Shown piece by piece: positions 7,348 to 15,033 of a DNA stretch of 38,301 nucleotides. A model generated the notes under the pieces. It made no database searches. It was given only the letters and a program-made list of their open reading frames with translations, and was not told the DNA's origin. Origin of the DNA: Candidatus Aminicenantota bacterium. GTDB taxonomy: Bacteria > Acidobacteriota > Aminicenantia > UBA2199. The stretch lies in assembly GCA_011772425.1 (NCBI GenBank), contig WVZO01000400.1, positions 47,756 to 86,056 on the forward strand, in the 5' to 3' direction. Every line of letters starts with the position of its first letter. The first letter of the stretch is position 1. The translations under genes and the position numbers were made by a program.

Positions 7348-10300
7348 TTATACTGCTGTCAAGTCCCACAGAGAATTATAGATTTTGCGAGTTTCTTTTT
7401 CGTATTTATCAGGCTTGGCGAGGTAGAGTTTACTAAATATATCCACGGCTCTCTCTTTTAAGCCGATATTCCAGGCGGCTTGGGCGCAGCTTTTCCGAAA
7501 CCTTTCTGAGTGGGTCTCATCTCCGGCCAGTTTCAGCAATATTTCCACTGCTTTCTCTTTCAATCCCATATTCCCCACAACTGCAGCGCATCCTCTCCGA
7601 AGCCCTCCTGGCTGCGTCTCATCTTGAGCCAATTCCAGTAATCGATCCGCCACGCGTTTACCTTTAAATCTCAGATTCTCTATGGTTGCCGCACAAGATC
7701 GCCGAAGCCCTCCTGACTGCATTCCATCTTCGGCCAGTTTCAGCAATATTTCCACTGCTTTCTCTTTCAATCCCATATTCCCCACGGCTTCTGCGCAGCT
7801 TCTCCGAAGCCAACCATCCTGCGCATCATCTTCGGCCAACAAGAGTAATTTATACGCCACGCGTCTCTCTTTCAATCCCAGGTTTCCAACGCCTTCGGCG
7901 CAGACTCGCCGAAGCCCTACATCCTGCGTCTCATCTTCAGCAAGTTTCAGCAATTGATCTGCCACGGTTTTCTCTTTCAATCCCAGGTTCCCTGCGGCTT
8001 CCGCGCAGCCTCGCCGAAGCCTTCCTAACTGCGTCTCATCTTCAGCAAGTTTCAGCAATCGACTTGCCACGGTTTTTTCTTTCAATCCCAGGTTCCCTGC
8101 GGCTTCCGCGCAGTTTCGCCGAAGTCTTCCTGACTGCATCTCATCTTCGACCAGTTTCACCAATATTTCAACCGCTTTCTTTTTCAATCCCAGGTTCCCC
8201 ACAGCTTCTGCGCAGGATTGACGAAGCTTTCCTGACTGCGTTTCATCTTCGGCTAGTTTCACCAATATTTCCACTACTTTCTCTTTCAATCCCAGTTTTC
8301 CAACGGCTACTGCACTGGCTCGCCGAAGCCATTCATCCTGCGTCTCATCTTCAGCAAGTTTCAACAATCGACTTGCCACGGCTTTTTCTTTCAATCCCAG
8401 GTTCCCCACGGCTTCTGCGCAGGATCGACGAAGCCTTCCTGACTGCATTCCATCTTCGGCCAGTTTTAACAATATTTCCACTGCTTTTTCTTTCAACCCC
8501 AGCTCTCCAACGGTTGCTGCGCAGCCTCGCCGAATCCATTCATCCTCCGTCTCATTTTCGGCTAGTTTCAACAATATTTCCACTGCTTTCTCTTTCAATC
8601 CCAACTCTCCAACGGCTGCCGCGCAAGATCGCCGAAGCCATCCTGACTGCGTCTCATCTTCGGCTAAGGACAAAAGTTTTTCTGTAAGAATTGAACGACT
8701 GAATGAATCGGTGACAGTTGATATCCATTTGTTGAATCTTTCCCAAGTTCTATGACCACCATAGCTTCTCCATTCGCTATCATTCCATGAGAAGTCAAAA
8801 AAATCATCAATCTGGTTCTCAACAAAATCCTTGTTATCCAACCACCGCCCCTGCTCGGCAATAAATTTCATGACAAAATAGTGGTTGTGATAAAGATATT
8901 CTTCAATTCCTTTAGGGTCTCGATTTAAAATATGTTCCAATACCTTTTTGGCCTGCTTGTTGGGCAGCGCCCGCAAAGCCAACAGCAGCGTCTCCTGCCA
9001 GAAAGCATTGTCGATGTACTTGTCCACATAATCGATCATGGGCTGCAAATCCAGGTTTACAATAACCTCATTGGCCATCCATTTTGCAGCAAAATATTCC
9101 TGGAACGTTTTATGAACAAATCCATATTGATCCGGAGCCTGTTCCACCAACAGACCAGCCCGTGTCCGAATTTTATCCAAAAATTCATCCACCAATGCTT
9201 TAGCCTGCCGCCGGTCCACATCAAAAATTCGACAAAAATCAGGGAATAAGATTTTATATAATTCATCGCCATCGATCACGGTCCCGGCTTCATCACCTTT
9301 TTCCAGTGACTGCAAATGAAACGCCACTTTCTCAAGAAACCGCCACCTGTCTTCCAGCTTGAATTTCTCATCGATGATCTCTTTGACATTGTCCCAGGTG
9401 TAAAGCAGGGATTCAGTGGCTTTGTCGTATAGTATCAACCGGTCTTCCGGCAATTGGGCTTCGTACCGGTGAATAATGCCGATAATAGTTAACAGCAGTG
9501 GGTTTTTTGCTAACTCCCTGATACGGGGTTTCCTTTCCAGGGCTTCTTTCAGATCATCCGCCCTGGTTTTGGCTTCTTCAGGGTTGGTCAACTGGCTTTG
9601 GTACCATTTGTGGATGAATTTTTCTACTTCATCCTCATTAAAATCCTCCAACGTAAAGTGGCGGTAATCTGTTGTGGAAAACTGTGCCCGGCTGTACCCG
9701 GCAATGCGGGAGGTAACAATCACGGTATTTTCTTTGCTGCGGCTGGTGACAAAGGTACTGATCATCTGCCGCACCTCTGCCCGCCGGGCCTCGGCCGCCA
9801 CTTCGTCCAACCCGTCAAACATCAACAATGCTCTGCCGTTGTCCAGGTATTCTTCAAAAAAACCAGGCGGTAACGTGACATTGTAATACCTGCTCATGGA
9901 ATCGTAGAGATAATGAAGTAAGTTGTAATCCGTTTTATTGGTTTTGCTTAAGGAATTCTCAAACTTGCGGATTTCTACCAGGATGGGAAATAACAGTTGA
10001 TGACTTGCACGGGGATTGTCCAGGATTTTCAGGGCGGACCTGAGCATGAGGTATTTTAACAGCGTGGATTTACCGGAACCGGGTTTCCCCAGCACCACGA
10101 AACGCCGGTTTTCACCCTCTGCAAACACCTTATCAAACTTTACCGGTTCCTTTTTCTCTTCTTTTTGACCGGCCATCATCTGTCTCAACTGGATTTCATC
10201 ACCGGAGAAATCCTTATCCGCGATTTCTGCTCTCTCCCGCATCATTCGCTCGTAATCGCTGACCGGGACACTTTCCTTCACCCGCTGCATCACGAAAACC

Positions 10301-10878
10301 GAGGGTAAAGCAATATCCTTCTTTTCTTTCGGGTCAGGGATGCCGGTGAATTGCAAGTGTTGGTTATGGGTAATTAATTGACGCAGGTATGTTTGCCGGG
10401 CATACGTCTTATTAGTAACCATGCCCGGCTTTTCCAACTGCTTATAAATTTTGTCCAGGTGAACCAATTGAAAGGCCTGCCAAAATGGTTCCTTTTTTTG
10501 AACCAATGTCTCGATTTCCTTGATCACATGGGACATGGCCTGGAAGAAATTGAAATCTTTGATTTCAATCTTTTTATCGATGCAAATACCCACAAAAATC
10601 TCTTCCAGGACGTTGAAATCCACCTGGTTTCCCTTACCGGCAAAAATCAATTGGAATTCGTAGGTAAGGCGATTATCGGTAAAAAATTTCTCAAATACCT
10701 GCAAAAGGGTTTCTTCATCCGTTTTGCCCTTATCCTTCAAGCTATGTTCAAATTCCCCATAGGCCCCCTTTAGAAGGGCCTTCATTTCATTTTTTTTAAG
10801 GCCTTTGACTGTGCCTTTTGTCACAGCGGTTAAAAAATTAATTGCCAACCCTGCCAATATCGTTTCCACCGTGGTCAT
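7348..10878 (-). CDS. NACHT NTPase with C-terminal HEAT-like repeat array
   Basis: A 1176-residue STAND-class NTPase. Residues 1 to about 250 are a mostly helical region beginning MTTVETILAGLAINFLTAV, without a catalytic motif I can name. The NACHT domain has Walker A GKPGSGKST at about 264-272, Walker B RALLMFDGLDEV and a sensor-like VIVTSRIAGYSR, then a helical region ending KTFQEYFAAKWMA. From about residue 747 come twelve near-identical 34/35-residue HEAT-like repeats of the form LRRSCAEAVGNLGLKEKAVE. Bacterial NACHT proteins of this plan act in phage defence or as signal-sensing switches, with the repeats as sensor. That role is inferred here. The start at 10878 has GGAGGATGGTAAC upstream; 24 further codons upstream are open but lack a site. 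No partner gene is adjacent, so it may act alone. Confidence 0.85.
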   Translation of the reverse strand: MTTVETILAGLAINFLTAVTKGTVKGLKKNEMKALLKGAYGEFEHSLKDKGKTDEETLLQVFEKFFTDNRLTYEFQLIFAGKGNQVDFNVLEEIFVGICIDKKIEIKDFNFFQAMSHVIKEIETLVQKKEPFWQAFQLVHLDKIYKQLEKPGMVTNKTYARQTYLRQLITHNQHLQFTGIPDPKEKKDIALPSVFVMQRVKESVPVSDYERMMRERAEIADKDFSGDEIQLRQMMAGQKEEKKEPVKFDKVFAEGENRRFVVLGKPGSGKSTLLKYLMLRSALKILDNPRASHQLLFPILVEIRKFENSLSKTNKTDYNLLHYLYDSMSRYYNVTLPPGFFEEYLDNGRALLMFDGLDEVAAEARRAEVRQMISTFVTSRSKENTVIVTSRIAGYSRAQFSTTDYRHFTLEDFNEDEVEKFIHKWYQSQLTNPEEAKTRADDLKEALERKPRIRELAKNPLLLTIIGIIHRYEAQLPEDRLILYDKATESLLYTWDNVKEIIDEKFKLEDRWRFLEKVAFHLQSLEKGDEAGTVIDGDELYKILFPDFCRIFDVDRRQAKALVDEFLDKIRTRAGLLVEQAPDQYGFVHKTFQEYFAAKWMANEVIVNLDLQPMIDYVDKYIDNAFWQETLLLALRALPNKQAKKVLEHILNRDPKGIEEYLYHNHYFVMKFIAEQGRWLDNKDFVENQIDDFFDFSWNDSEWRSYGGHRTWERFNKWISTVTDSFSRSILTEKLLSLAEDETQSGWLRRSCAAAVGELGLKEKAVEILLKLAENETEDEWIRRGCAATVGELGLKEKAVEILLKLAEDGMQSGRLRRSCAEAVGNLGLKEKAVASRLLKLAEDETQDEWLRRASAVAVGKLGLKEKVVEILVKLAEDETQSGKLRQSCAEAVGNLGLKKKAVEILVKLVEDEMQSGRLRRNCAEAAGNLGLKEKTVASRLLKLAEDETQLGRLRRGCAEAAGNLGLKEKTVADQLLKLAEDETQDVGLRRVCAEGVGNLGLKERRVAYKLLLLAEDDAQDGWLRRSCAEAVGNMGLKEKAVEILLKLAEDGMQSGGLRRSCAATIENLRFKGKRVADRLLELAQDETQPGGLRRGCAAVVGNMGLKEKAVEILLKLAGDETHSERFRKSCAQAAWNIGLKERAVDIFSKLYLAKPDKYEKETRKIYNSLWDLTAV
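7402..8640 (-). repeat. Twelve-unit HEAT-like repeat tract, conserved at DNA level
   Basis: Units are 102 or 105 bp (34 or 35 codons). The two lengths differ at one site: AVEILLKLAE versus TVASRLLKLAE or ADRLLELAQ. Many units share long identical runs such as CTTTCTCTTTCAATCCCA on the plus strand. Variation concentrates at the unit junction (residues such as WLRR, RLRR, KLRQ, GLRR and DETQSG, DGMQSG, DETQDE). Such DNA identity points to recent amplification or gene conversion. Confidence 0.85.
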
Positions 10879-10967
10879 GTTACCATCCTCCAGGGAATAG
10901 TTTACAAGAATTCCATCATAAAGTAAAGAGAAACCACGAAAGAGCAGCAATTCTCATTTTAATTTTT

Positions 10968-11020
10968 TAGCCGCGAAGGCATTTACAATGCGGTAAAAAG
11001 CACGAAGATACACAAAGAAA
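10968..11020 (+). repeat. Dispersed intergenic repeat R1, copy b
   Basis: The clearest copy: agccgcgaag, then the hairpin GCATTTACAATGC, then ggtaaaaagcacgaag. It lies in the gap behind the NACHT start and in front of the 11058 promoter. Confidence 0.75.
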
Positions 11021-11057
11021 ATAACTTCTTTTCCCCCAGAAAATTTCCGAACAGCAG

Positions 11058-11086
11058 TTGACAAATAGGAGGGTTTGTATTATAGT
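11058..11086 (+). promoter_or_regulatory. Strong sigma70 promoter for the 11110-11956 gene pair
   Basis: A consensus TTGACA (11058-11063), a 17-bp spacer and TATAGT (11081-11086). The predicted start near 11093 leaves a leader of about 17 nt with AGGATG before the ATG at 11110. The same -35, spacing and -10 occur on the minus strand before the sirtuin gene. Confidence 0.75.
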
Positions 11087-11109
11087 AACGGCATAGGATG
11101 GTATGAGTC

Positions 11110-11322
11110 ATGACAAAACATATAATAGATAACAAAGATAAAGGCCAGGCAGACAGTATAAAGTCTCCTAAACAAATCTATAAAGCAGACGAGGAAAGAC
11201 CCACCTCACGTCGGAAAAGAAAAATAATAATGCCTATCAGGAAAGGAACGGTTAGTGAATCAGCTATAAGAAAAGCTATAAGGAAGGTCATGGCAAATCA
11301 GCCTGTCTCAAATGAAACCTGA
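11110..11322 (+). CDS. Small basic protein, first gene of a two-gene operon
   Basis: A 70-residue protein that I do not recognise. It has an acidic/polar N-terminus (MTKHIIDNKDKGQADSIKSP), a very basic centre (TSRRKRKIIMPIRKG) and a helical end (SESAIRKAIRKVMANQ). The basic patch suggests nucleic-acid contact or an unstructured partner-binding peptide. It overlaps the next gene by 11 bp and follows a strong promoter, so it is likely expressed and coupled. A small antitoxin-like or accessory role to the 214-residue protein is a guess from the arrangement. Confidence 0.5.
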   Translation: MTKHIIDNKDKGQADSIKSPKQIYKADEERPTSRRKRKIIMPIRKGTVSESAIRKAIRKVMANQPVSNET

Positions 11323-11956
11323 ATATTCAAAAAGTGTATTTATTAATTGCCCGTTTGATGAAGAGTATTTATCCATTTTTCGAGCCATCACATTTGCTGT
11401 AATTGATTGTGGTTTCATTGTTCGCTGCGCCAATGAGATGAGTGACAGCAGTGAGGTTAGAATTGATAAAATTGTAAAAATCATTTCAGAGTGCAAATAT
11501 GGTATTCACGATATATCGCGAACCGAATTGGATAGAGAAACAAATCTTCCCCGCTTTAATATGCCGTTTGAACTGGGAATGTTTTTAGGTGCAAAACGAT
11601 TCGGAAAGAGTGAACAAAAAACCAAAGTCTGTTTAGTGTTAGACAGAGAAAGGTATCGTTACCATGCTTTTATTTCTGATATCGCAGGCCAGGACATTAA
11701 ATCCCATGAGAACAATGATTCTAAAGCACTCAAGGTTGTAACAGATTGGCTGCGCTATCTCTCAGGAAGAAAGACAATCCCGGGAGGTACAGAAATATTA
11801 GAGCGTTACCGTTTATTTAATCTAAAACTACCAGGTGTATGTGAAGAATTAAGATTGACTATCGAAGAGATGGCATTTTTTGATTATACGAATATTGTTT
11901 CTATATGGCTAAGAGATAACCCATTATTATACCCGAAATCCACTTTAAGAAGCTGA
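11312..11956 (+). CDS. Rossmann-like (TIR/deoxyribosyltransferase-type) protein of unknown function
   Basis: A 214-residue protein. The N-terminus KSVFINCPFDEEYLSIFRAI is a beta-strand followed by a loop and helix as in TIR, nucleoside deoxyribosyltransferase-like and related nucleotide-binding folds. Later blocks are IDKIVKIISECKYGIHDISR and RFNMPFELGMFLGAKRFG, where the Glu after NMPF could be catalytic as in deoxyribosyltransferases and TIR NADases. KVCLVLDRERYRYHAFISDI then looks like the next core strand. I know the pattern from uncharacterised bacterial proteins but cannot give a name. Its place in the island beside NACHT and HEPN/MNT genes suggests a defence or stress role. Confidence 0.55.
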   Translation: MKPEYSKSVFINCPFDEEYLSIFRAITFAVIDCGFIVRCANEMSDSSEVRIDKIVKIISECKYGIHDISRTELDRETNLPRFNMPFELGMFLGAKRFGKSEQKTKVCLVLDRERYRYHAFISDIAGQDIKSHENNDSKALKVVTDWLRYLSGRKTIPGGTEILERYRLFNLKLPGVCEELRLTIEEMAFFDYTNIVSIWLRDNPLLYPKSTLRS

Positions 11957-12022
11957 AAAAAGTACCTGGGAATTCAATTCTCAGTGGTCTTGCATTGAAG
12001 GAACTATACCATCGAGAATGTC

Positions 12023-12046
12023 AAAAAAGTCGCCAGGCAAAAAAAA
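12023..12046 (+). repeat. A-flanked GTCGCCAGGC repeat R2, copy a
   Basis: The core GTCGCCAGGC is enclosed by A6 and A8 runs. Further copies: 12891-12914 (GCCGCCAGGC) and 36155-36175 (inverted). It directly abuts R1 copy c. Confidence 0.65.
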
Positions 12047-12086
12047 TTTTACAATGCGGTAAAAAAACGCGAAGAAACGCGAAGAT
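12047..12086 (+). repeat. Dispersed intergenic repeat R1, copy c
   Basis: TTTTACAATGCGGTAAAAAA followed by acgcgaag words, placed immediately after the HEPN gene's 3' end. The mirror copy 12975-13027 lies beyond the MNT gene, so the pair is bracketed. Confidence 0.7.
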
Positions 12087-12088
12087 AT

Positions 12089-12520
12089 TTATTTACTGTC
12101 TTCTTCGACACTTGTAGGTGGGTCGGAATAAGATTTCAGGTGACTTTTAATCTTGTTTAAAAAGTCTTCTGCTCCTTTCTTTATTTTCTCGGCTTCTTCT
12201 TTTGTAATTATAATAAACTCTTTATAGTCAGATTCCTGCCTCAGATTAAACGCTTTATGAAGCACCTTACTCATTTCTTTAGGAAATATATTTGTTTTTA
12301 CATATTCCCTGTCAAAAATAGAAATAGCCCCTGAATGTTTTGAACTTCCCGTTCCTTTTGCTGCAATTAACGCCAAAGTTGCATAAAACATGACATAATA
12401 TGAACGATTGATAATACTTCTAAAACTTCCCCCGGAATCGACCAGCAGTTGAGCGTCTCTTAACGATTCCTCTGCTTGTTCAATTCTATATTTAACGATT
12501 GCTTTTATATTTTCGTTCAA
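12089..12520 (-). CDS. HEPN-domain protein of a HEPN/MNT module
   Basis: A 143-residue all-helical protein with the HEPN layout: VKYRIEQAEESLRDAQLLVD, then the conserved FRSIINRSYYVMFYATLALI and, near the end, LRQESDYKEF. In the HepT toxins the RNase motif is RX4-6H. Here the equivalent place reads RQESDYKEF with no histidine, so this copy belongs to the R-x3-DY subgroup and may not be a standard RNase. The gene overlaps the nucleotidyltransferase gene by 4 bp (ATGA), the usual order for these pairs. A toxin-antitoxin or defence role is inferred from the family. Confidence 0.85.
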   Translation of the reverse strand: MNENIKAIVKYRIEQAEESLRDAQLLVDSGGSFRSIINRSYYVMFYATLALIAAKGTGSSKHSGAISIFDREYVKTNIFPKEMSKVLHKAFNLRQESDYKEFIIITKEEAEKIKKGAEDFLNKIKSHLKSYSDPPTSVEEDSK

Positions 12521-12822
12521 ATGACAACCCCGTTCTTTTTTATACTGTTAAAAAAGGGCGAAGCAGACATACTGATAAATTCATTTTTCTCAGCTAAAAC
12601 AGGTGATATAAGAGCATCGTATTTAAAACCGATTTCCCAGGCGATATCATAAACAGTATCTCGTACCACCGGGTTGACTTCGTTAAGAACAACCAGTATA
12701 TCGTAATCCGAATCATCGTGATGTGTTCCGGTTGCCCTGGAACCGTAGAAATAAATTTCCACTTCCGGGTACACTTCCTTGGCTTGCTTTTTAAATTCTT
12801 CAATAATTTTAATATCGTCCAT
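12517..12822 (-). CDS. Minimal nucleotidyltransferase (MNT) of a HEPN/MNT module
   Basis: A 101-residue pol-beta-type nucleotidyltransferase. It contains GSRATGTHHDDSDYDILV, an exact GSx10DxD motif, the metal and nucleotide site of MntA-type enzymes that AMPylate the HEPN partner in type VII toxin-antitoxin pairs. The first helix (IIEEFKKQAKEVYP) and strand (EIYFYGSR) are complete and the length is normal, so it looks active. Because the HEPN partner lacks the usual histidine motif, the modified residue may differ. It is the promoter-proximal gene of the pair, transcribed leftwards. Confidence 0.88.
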   Translation of the reverse strand: MDDIKIIEEFKKQAKEVYPEVEIYFYGSRATGTHHDDSDYDILVVLNEVNPVVRDTVYDIAWEIGFKYDALISPVLAEKNEFISMSASPFFNSIKKNGVVI

Positions 12823-12890
12823 GGCTCAATTATATTATGATTTCACTACTTTTTCAACATTCAAAGGAATCGATTTTACATACCCTACGG

Positions 12891-12914
12891 AAAAAAAGCC
12901 GCCAGGCAAAAAAA
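12891..12914 (+). repeat. A-flanked GCCGCCAGGC repeat R2, copy b
   Basis: The core GCCGCCAGGC lies between A7 runs, on the far side of the HEPN/MNT pair from copy a and in the same orientation. Confidence 0.6.
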
Positions 12915-12974
12915 TTCTTCCTCACTTCCTCGCTTCTTCTCTTCCTCTCTTCTCTGTGGTAGAATAATACATAC

Positions 12975-13027
12975 CTTCGCGTTTTTTCGCGCTTTTTACC
13001 GCATTGTAAATGCCTTTGTGGCTAAAA
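12975..13027 (-). repeat. Dispersed intergenic repeat R1, copy d (inverted)
   Basis: The reverse complement of the R1 pattern: cttcgcg words, TTTTTACCGC, ATTGTAAATGC, then ctttgtggcta. It faces copy c across the HEPN/MNT module and ends just before the M20 peptidase gene. Confidence 0.75.
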
Positions 13028-13058
13028 GTTGGTGGCTAAAAAAAATGAGGAAAAGCAA

Positions 13059-14747
13059 ATGAAACGAATGACCATATTCGCAATGGTATGGCTCTTCTTT
13101 ATACCGCTGGTTATCTCAGGAGGCTATCCGAAAACGCCGGGTGAACACAAGGTTCACCCCTACATGCACCCCGGAAGCCTTTGTAGGGGCTCGGTCGGGA
13201 TTTGTATTCGCCCTTATCCTGCATTTCAATGGTTTTTGCTATTCTCGGACAGCCTCCTGGGTAAGGAATTGCCTAAAAAACAATTGCTTGACAACGTCCG
13301 CAATTACAGGCAAACCCATGAACACGCTATTATCAAAGAATTTTTCCAACTACTTTCCATTCCTAACGTATCCCACGATCACGAAAATATCCGGAAAAAC
13401 GCGGCATTTATTAAAAAACAAATGGAAAAACGGGGCATCACAACACAGGTGATCGACACACCGGGAAACCCGGTGGTTTTCGGTGAATTAAAAGTTAAAG
13501 GCGCAGCTCGCACATTGCTATTCTATGTTCATTACGACGGCCAACCTGTAGACCCTTCCAAATGGATCGACAGCAAACCCTTTACACCAATTATAAGACC
13601 CGGTAAACTTAAAGCCGGGACAACCACCCCTAAACCCATTCCCTTGCCTTCAGAAAAAAACCCGTTTCCCGAAGACTGGCGCATTTATGCCCGCAGCGCC
13701 AGCGATGACAAAGCACCGATCATTGCATTATTAACAGCCCTCGATGCCCTTAAGGCCAACAGTATCTTTCTAAAAAATAATATCAAATTCATCCTGGATG
13801 GAGAAGAGGAAGCAGGTTCACCCAACCTGCCATATTTCCTGAAAAATTACAAACACCTGCTCAAATCCGATATTTTATTTATGTGCGACGGTCCGGGTTA
13901 TTTTTCCGGTGACCCCACCCTGATTTACGGGGTTCGGGGCATCACGTCCATTTCAATTACGGTCTACGGCGCAGATACTCATCTCCACAGCGGTCATTAC
14001 GGCAACTGGACTCCCAATCCAGCCGTGCGGCTGGCCCGGTTGCTGGCGTCCATGAAAAACAAAAACGGCAAGGTTACAGTCAACGGATTCTACGATACCA
14101 TGGTCCCACTGAGTCCGCTGGAAAAGAAAGCGTTAAACGCCATCCCCCCATATGATGAAGAGTTGAAAAAACTGTACGGTTTCGCTGTCCCGGAAAACAA
14201 GGAAAAGCCTTTAATGGAATCGATTCTCTATCCGTCTCTGAATGTCAATGGTATCCGCAGCGGTTGGGTGGGTAAACAAGCCCGCACCATTGTGCCTTCC
14301 ACTGCCACAGCATCCATTGATATCCGGTTGGTCAAAGGTAATGACCCGGCAGACATGGTGCAAAAGGTCATCGATCACATCAAAGCGCAAGGATACCATG
14401 TCGTTTCCACGGAACCGGACCGGGAAACACGAATGAAATACCCGTTTATTGCTAAAGTAGTAAAATCGGAAAAAGGATACCGTGCTTCCCGTACCTCCAT
14501 GGACTTGCCCATTTCAAAAAGTGTCATCAAAGCATTAAGCGAATACTCTGACAGGAAAACGGTGTTGATCCCTTCATTGGGCGGTTCGCTGCCTATCTAT
14601 ATTTTCGAAGACATCTTGAAGGTGCCTTTTATTGGTATTCCTGTTGTAAACTATGACAACAACCAGCACCAGCCCAATGAAAACCTCCGCATCGGGCACC
14701 TATGGCAGGCCATCGAAACCTTTGCCGCAGTTATTTTAATGGATTAG
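13059..14747 (+). CDS. Secreted M20-family metallopeptidase
   Basis: A 562-residue protein with a signal peptide (MKRMTIFAMVWLFFIPLVIS). The M20 zinc ligands and catalytic residues can be followed: YVHYDGQPVDP (His, and Asp two residues on), RSASDDKAPI (bridging Asp), ILDGEEEAGSP (catalytic Glu then ligand Glu), a CDGPGYF ligand region and the final histidine in NNQHQPNENLRIGH. M20 enzymes hydrolyse dipeptides or acylated amino acids; in this layout export to the periplasm or outside is expected. The ATG at 13059 has GAGGAAAAGCAA upstream; an in-frame TTG at 13029 is less likely. Between signal peptide and catalytic domain lies a translated intergenic-type repeat (13139-13189). Confidence 0.88.
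   Translation: MKRMTIFAMVWLFFIPLVISGGYPKTPGEHKVHPYMHPGSLCRGSVGICIRPYPAFQWFLLFSDSLLGKELPKKQLLDNVRNYRQTHEHAIIKEFFQLLSIPNVSHDHENIRKNAAFIKKQMEKRGITTQVIDTPGNPVVFGELKVKGAARTLLFYVHYDGQPVDPSKWIDSKPFTPIIRPGKLKAGTTTPKPIPLPSEKNPFPEDWRIYARSASDDKAPIIALLTALDALKANSIFLKNNIKFILDGEEEAGSPNLPYFLKNYKHLLKSDILFMCDGPGYFSGDPTLIYGVRGITSISITVYGADTHLHSGHYGNWTPNPAVRLARLLASMKNKNGKVTVNGFYDTMVPLSPLEKKALNAIPPYDEELKKLYGFAVPENKEKPLMESILYPSLNVNGIRSGWVGKQARTIVPSTATASIDIRLVKGNDPADMVQKVIDHIKAQGYHVVSTEPDRETRMKYPFIAKVVKSEKGYRASRTSMDLPISKSVIKALSEYSDRKTVLIPSLGGSLPIYIFEDILKVPFIGIPVVNYDNNQHQPNENLRIGHLWQAIETFAAVILMD
13139..13189 (+). repeat. Palindromic repeat embedded in the M20 coding sequence
   Basis: GGGTGAAC (13139-13146) and GTTCACCC (13152-13159) form a perfect 8-bp stem; CCCCTAC (13157-13163) pairs with GTAGGGG (13183-13189). 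This type of palindrome is normally intergenic. Here it encodes the unusual segment PGEHKVHPYMHPGSLCRG and its continuation. Confidence 0.65.
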
Positions 14748-14750
14748 AGA

Positions 14751-14797
14751 CCAGGGGGCTCTTTTGTAAAACCGCCCCCTGGACCCCCGCAAAACTT
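14751..14797. repeat. GC-rich inverted repeat R3 after the M20 gene
   Basis: CCAGGGGGC (14751-14759) and GCCCCCTGG (14774-14782) make a perfect 9-bp stem 3 bp after the stop region. It could help end transcription but has no T-run after it. The flank 14764-14797 reappears as the reverse complement at 38245-38276, so it is part of a dispersed repeat. Confidence 0.6.
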
Positions 14798-14869
14798 TTC
14801 ATATGCGGACAGCCATTGTGCCCCGCTTCTCAACATATTACCCCATTGGGATCATCACTCTCTGCTCCT

Positions 14870-14932
14870 CTGACTTACTGACCCACTGATTCACTGACTC
14901 ACTGACATACTGACCGTCTGACCTTCCGATCT
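14870..14932 (+). repeat. Octanucleotide tandem repeat (ACTGACNN)
   Basis: About seven to eight units: actgactt, actgaccc, actgattc, actgactc, actgacat, actgaccg, tctgacc. It ends in clusters of cttcgtgtcttggtg-type words. Apart from this and R3, the 286-bp gap to the cyclic-nucleotide-binding gene holds only the promoter at its end. Confidence 0.85.
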
Positions 14933-15019
14933 CCTCCTTCGTGTCTTGGTGTCTTAGTGGCAAAAAATAAACAATGAATTTTAGATGATTTGCTAGTTTT
15001 TTAGAAAAAATAAATGTGC

Positions 15020-15025
15020 TATAAT
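15020..15025 (+). promoter_or_regulatory. TATAAT -10 box 8 bp before the CNB gene
   Basis: A perfect TATAAT with weak -35 (TTTTTTAGA region). A start 7 nt downstream would be at or next to the ATG at 15034, giving a leaderless message; no Shine-Dalgarno is present. Confidence 0.45.
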
Positions 15026-15033
15026 TATGCCTC

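Noticed and set aside
7402..8640. Regular repeats suggesting a CRISPR array
   Set aside because: Units are 102-105 bp, in frame, without alternating unique spacers, and translate as HEAT-like repeats of the NACHT protein.
7686..8687. Long open frame on the plus strand opposite the HEAT tract
   Set aside because: It has no domain or ribosome site and is produced by the periodic composition of the repeat DNA on the other strand.
7348..10878. Diversity-generating retroelement acting on the HEAT tract
   Set aside because: No reverse transcriptase or template repeat is present in the window.
14751..14782. Rho-independent terminator after the M20 gene
   Set aside because: The stem is strong but is not followed by a T-run and recurs elsewhere as a repeat.
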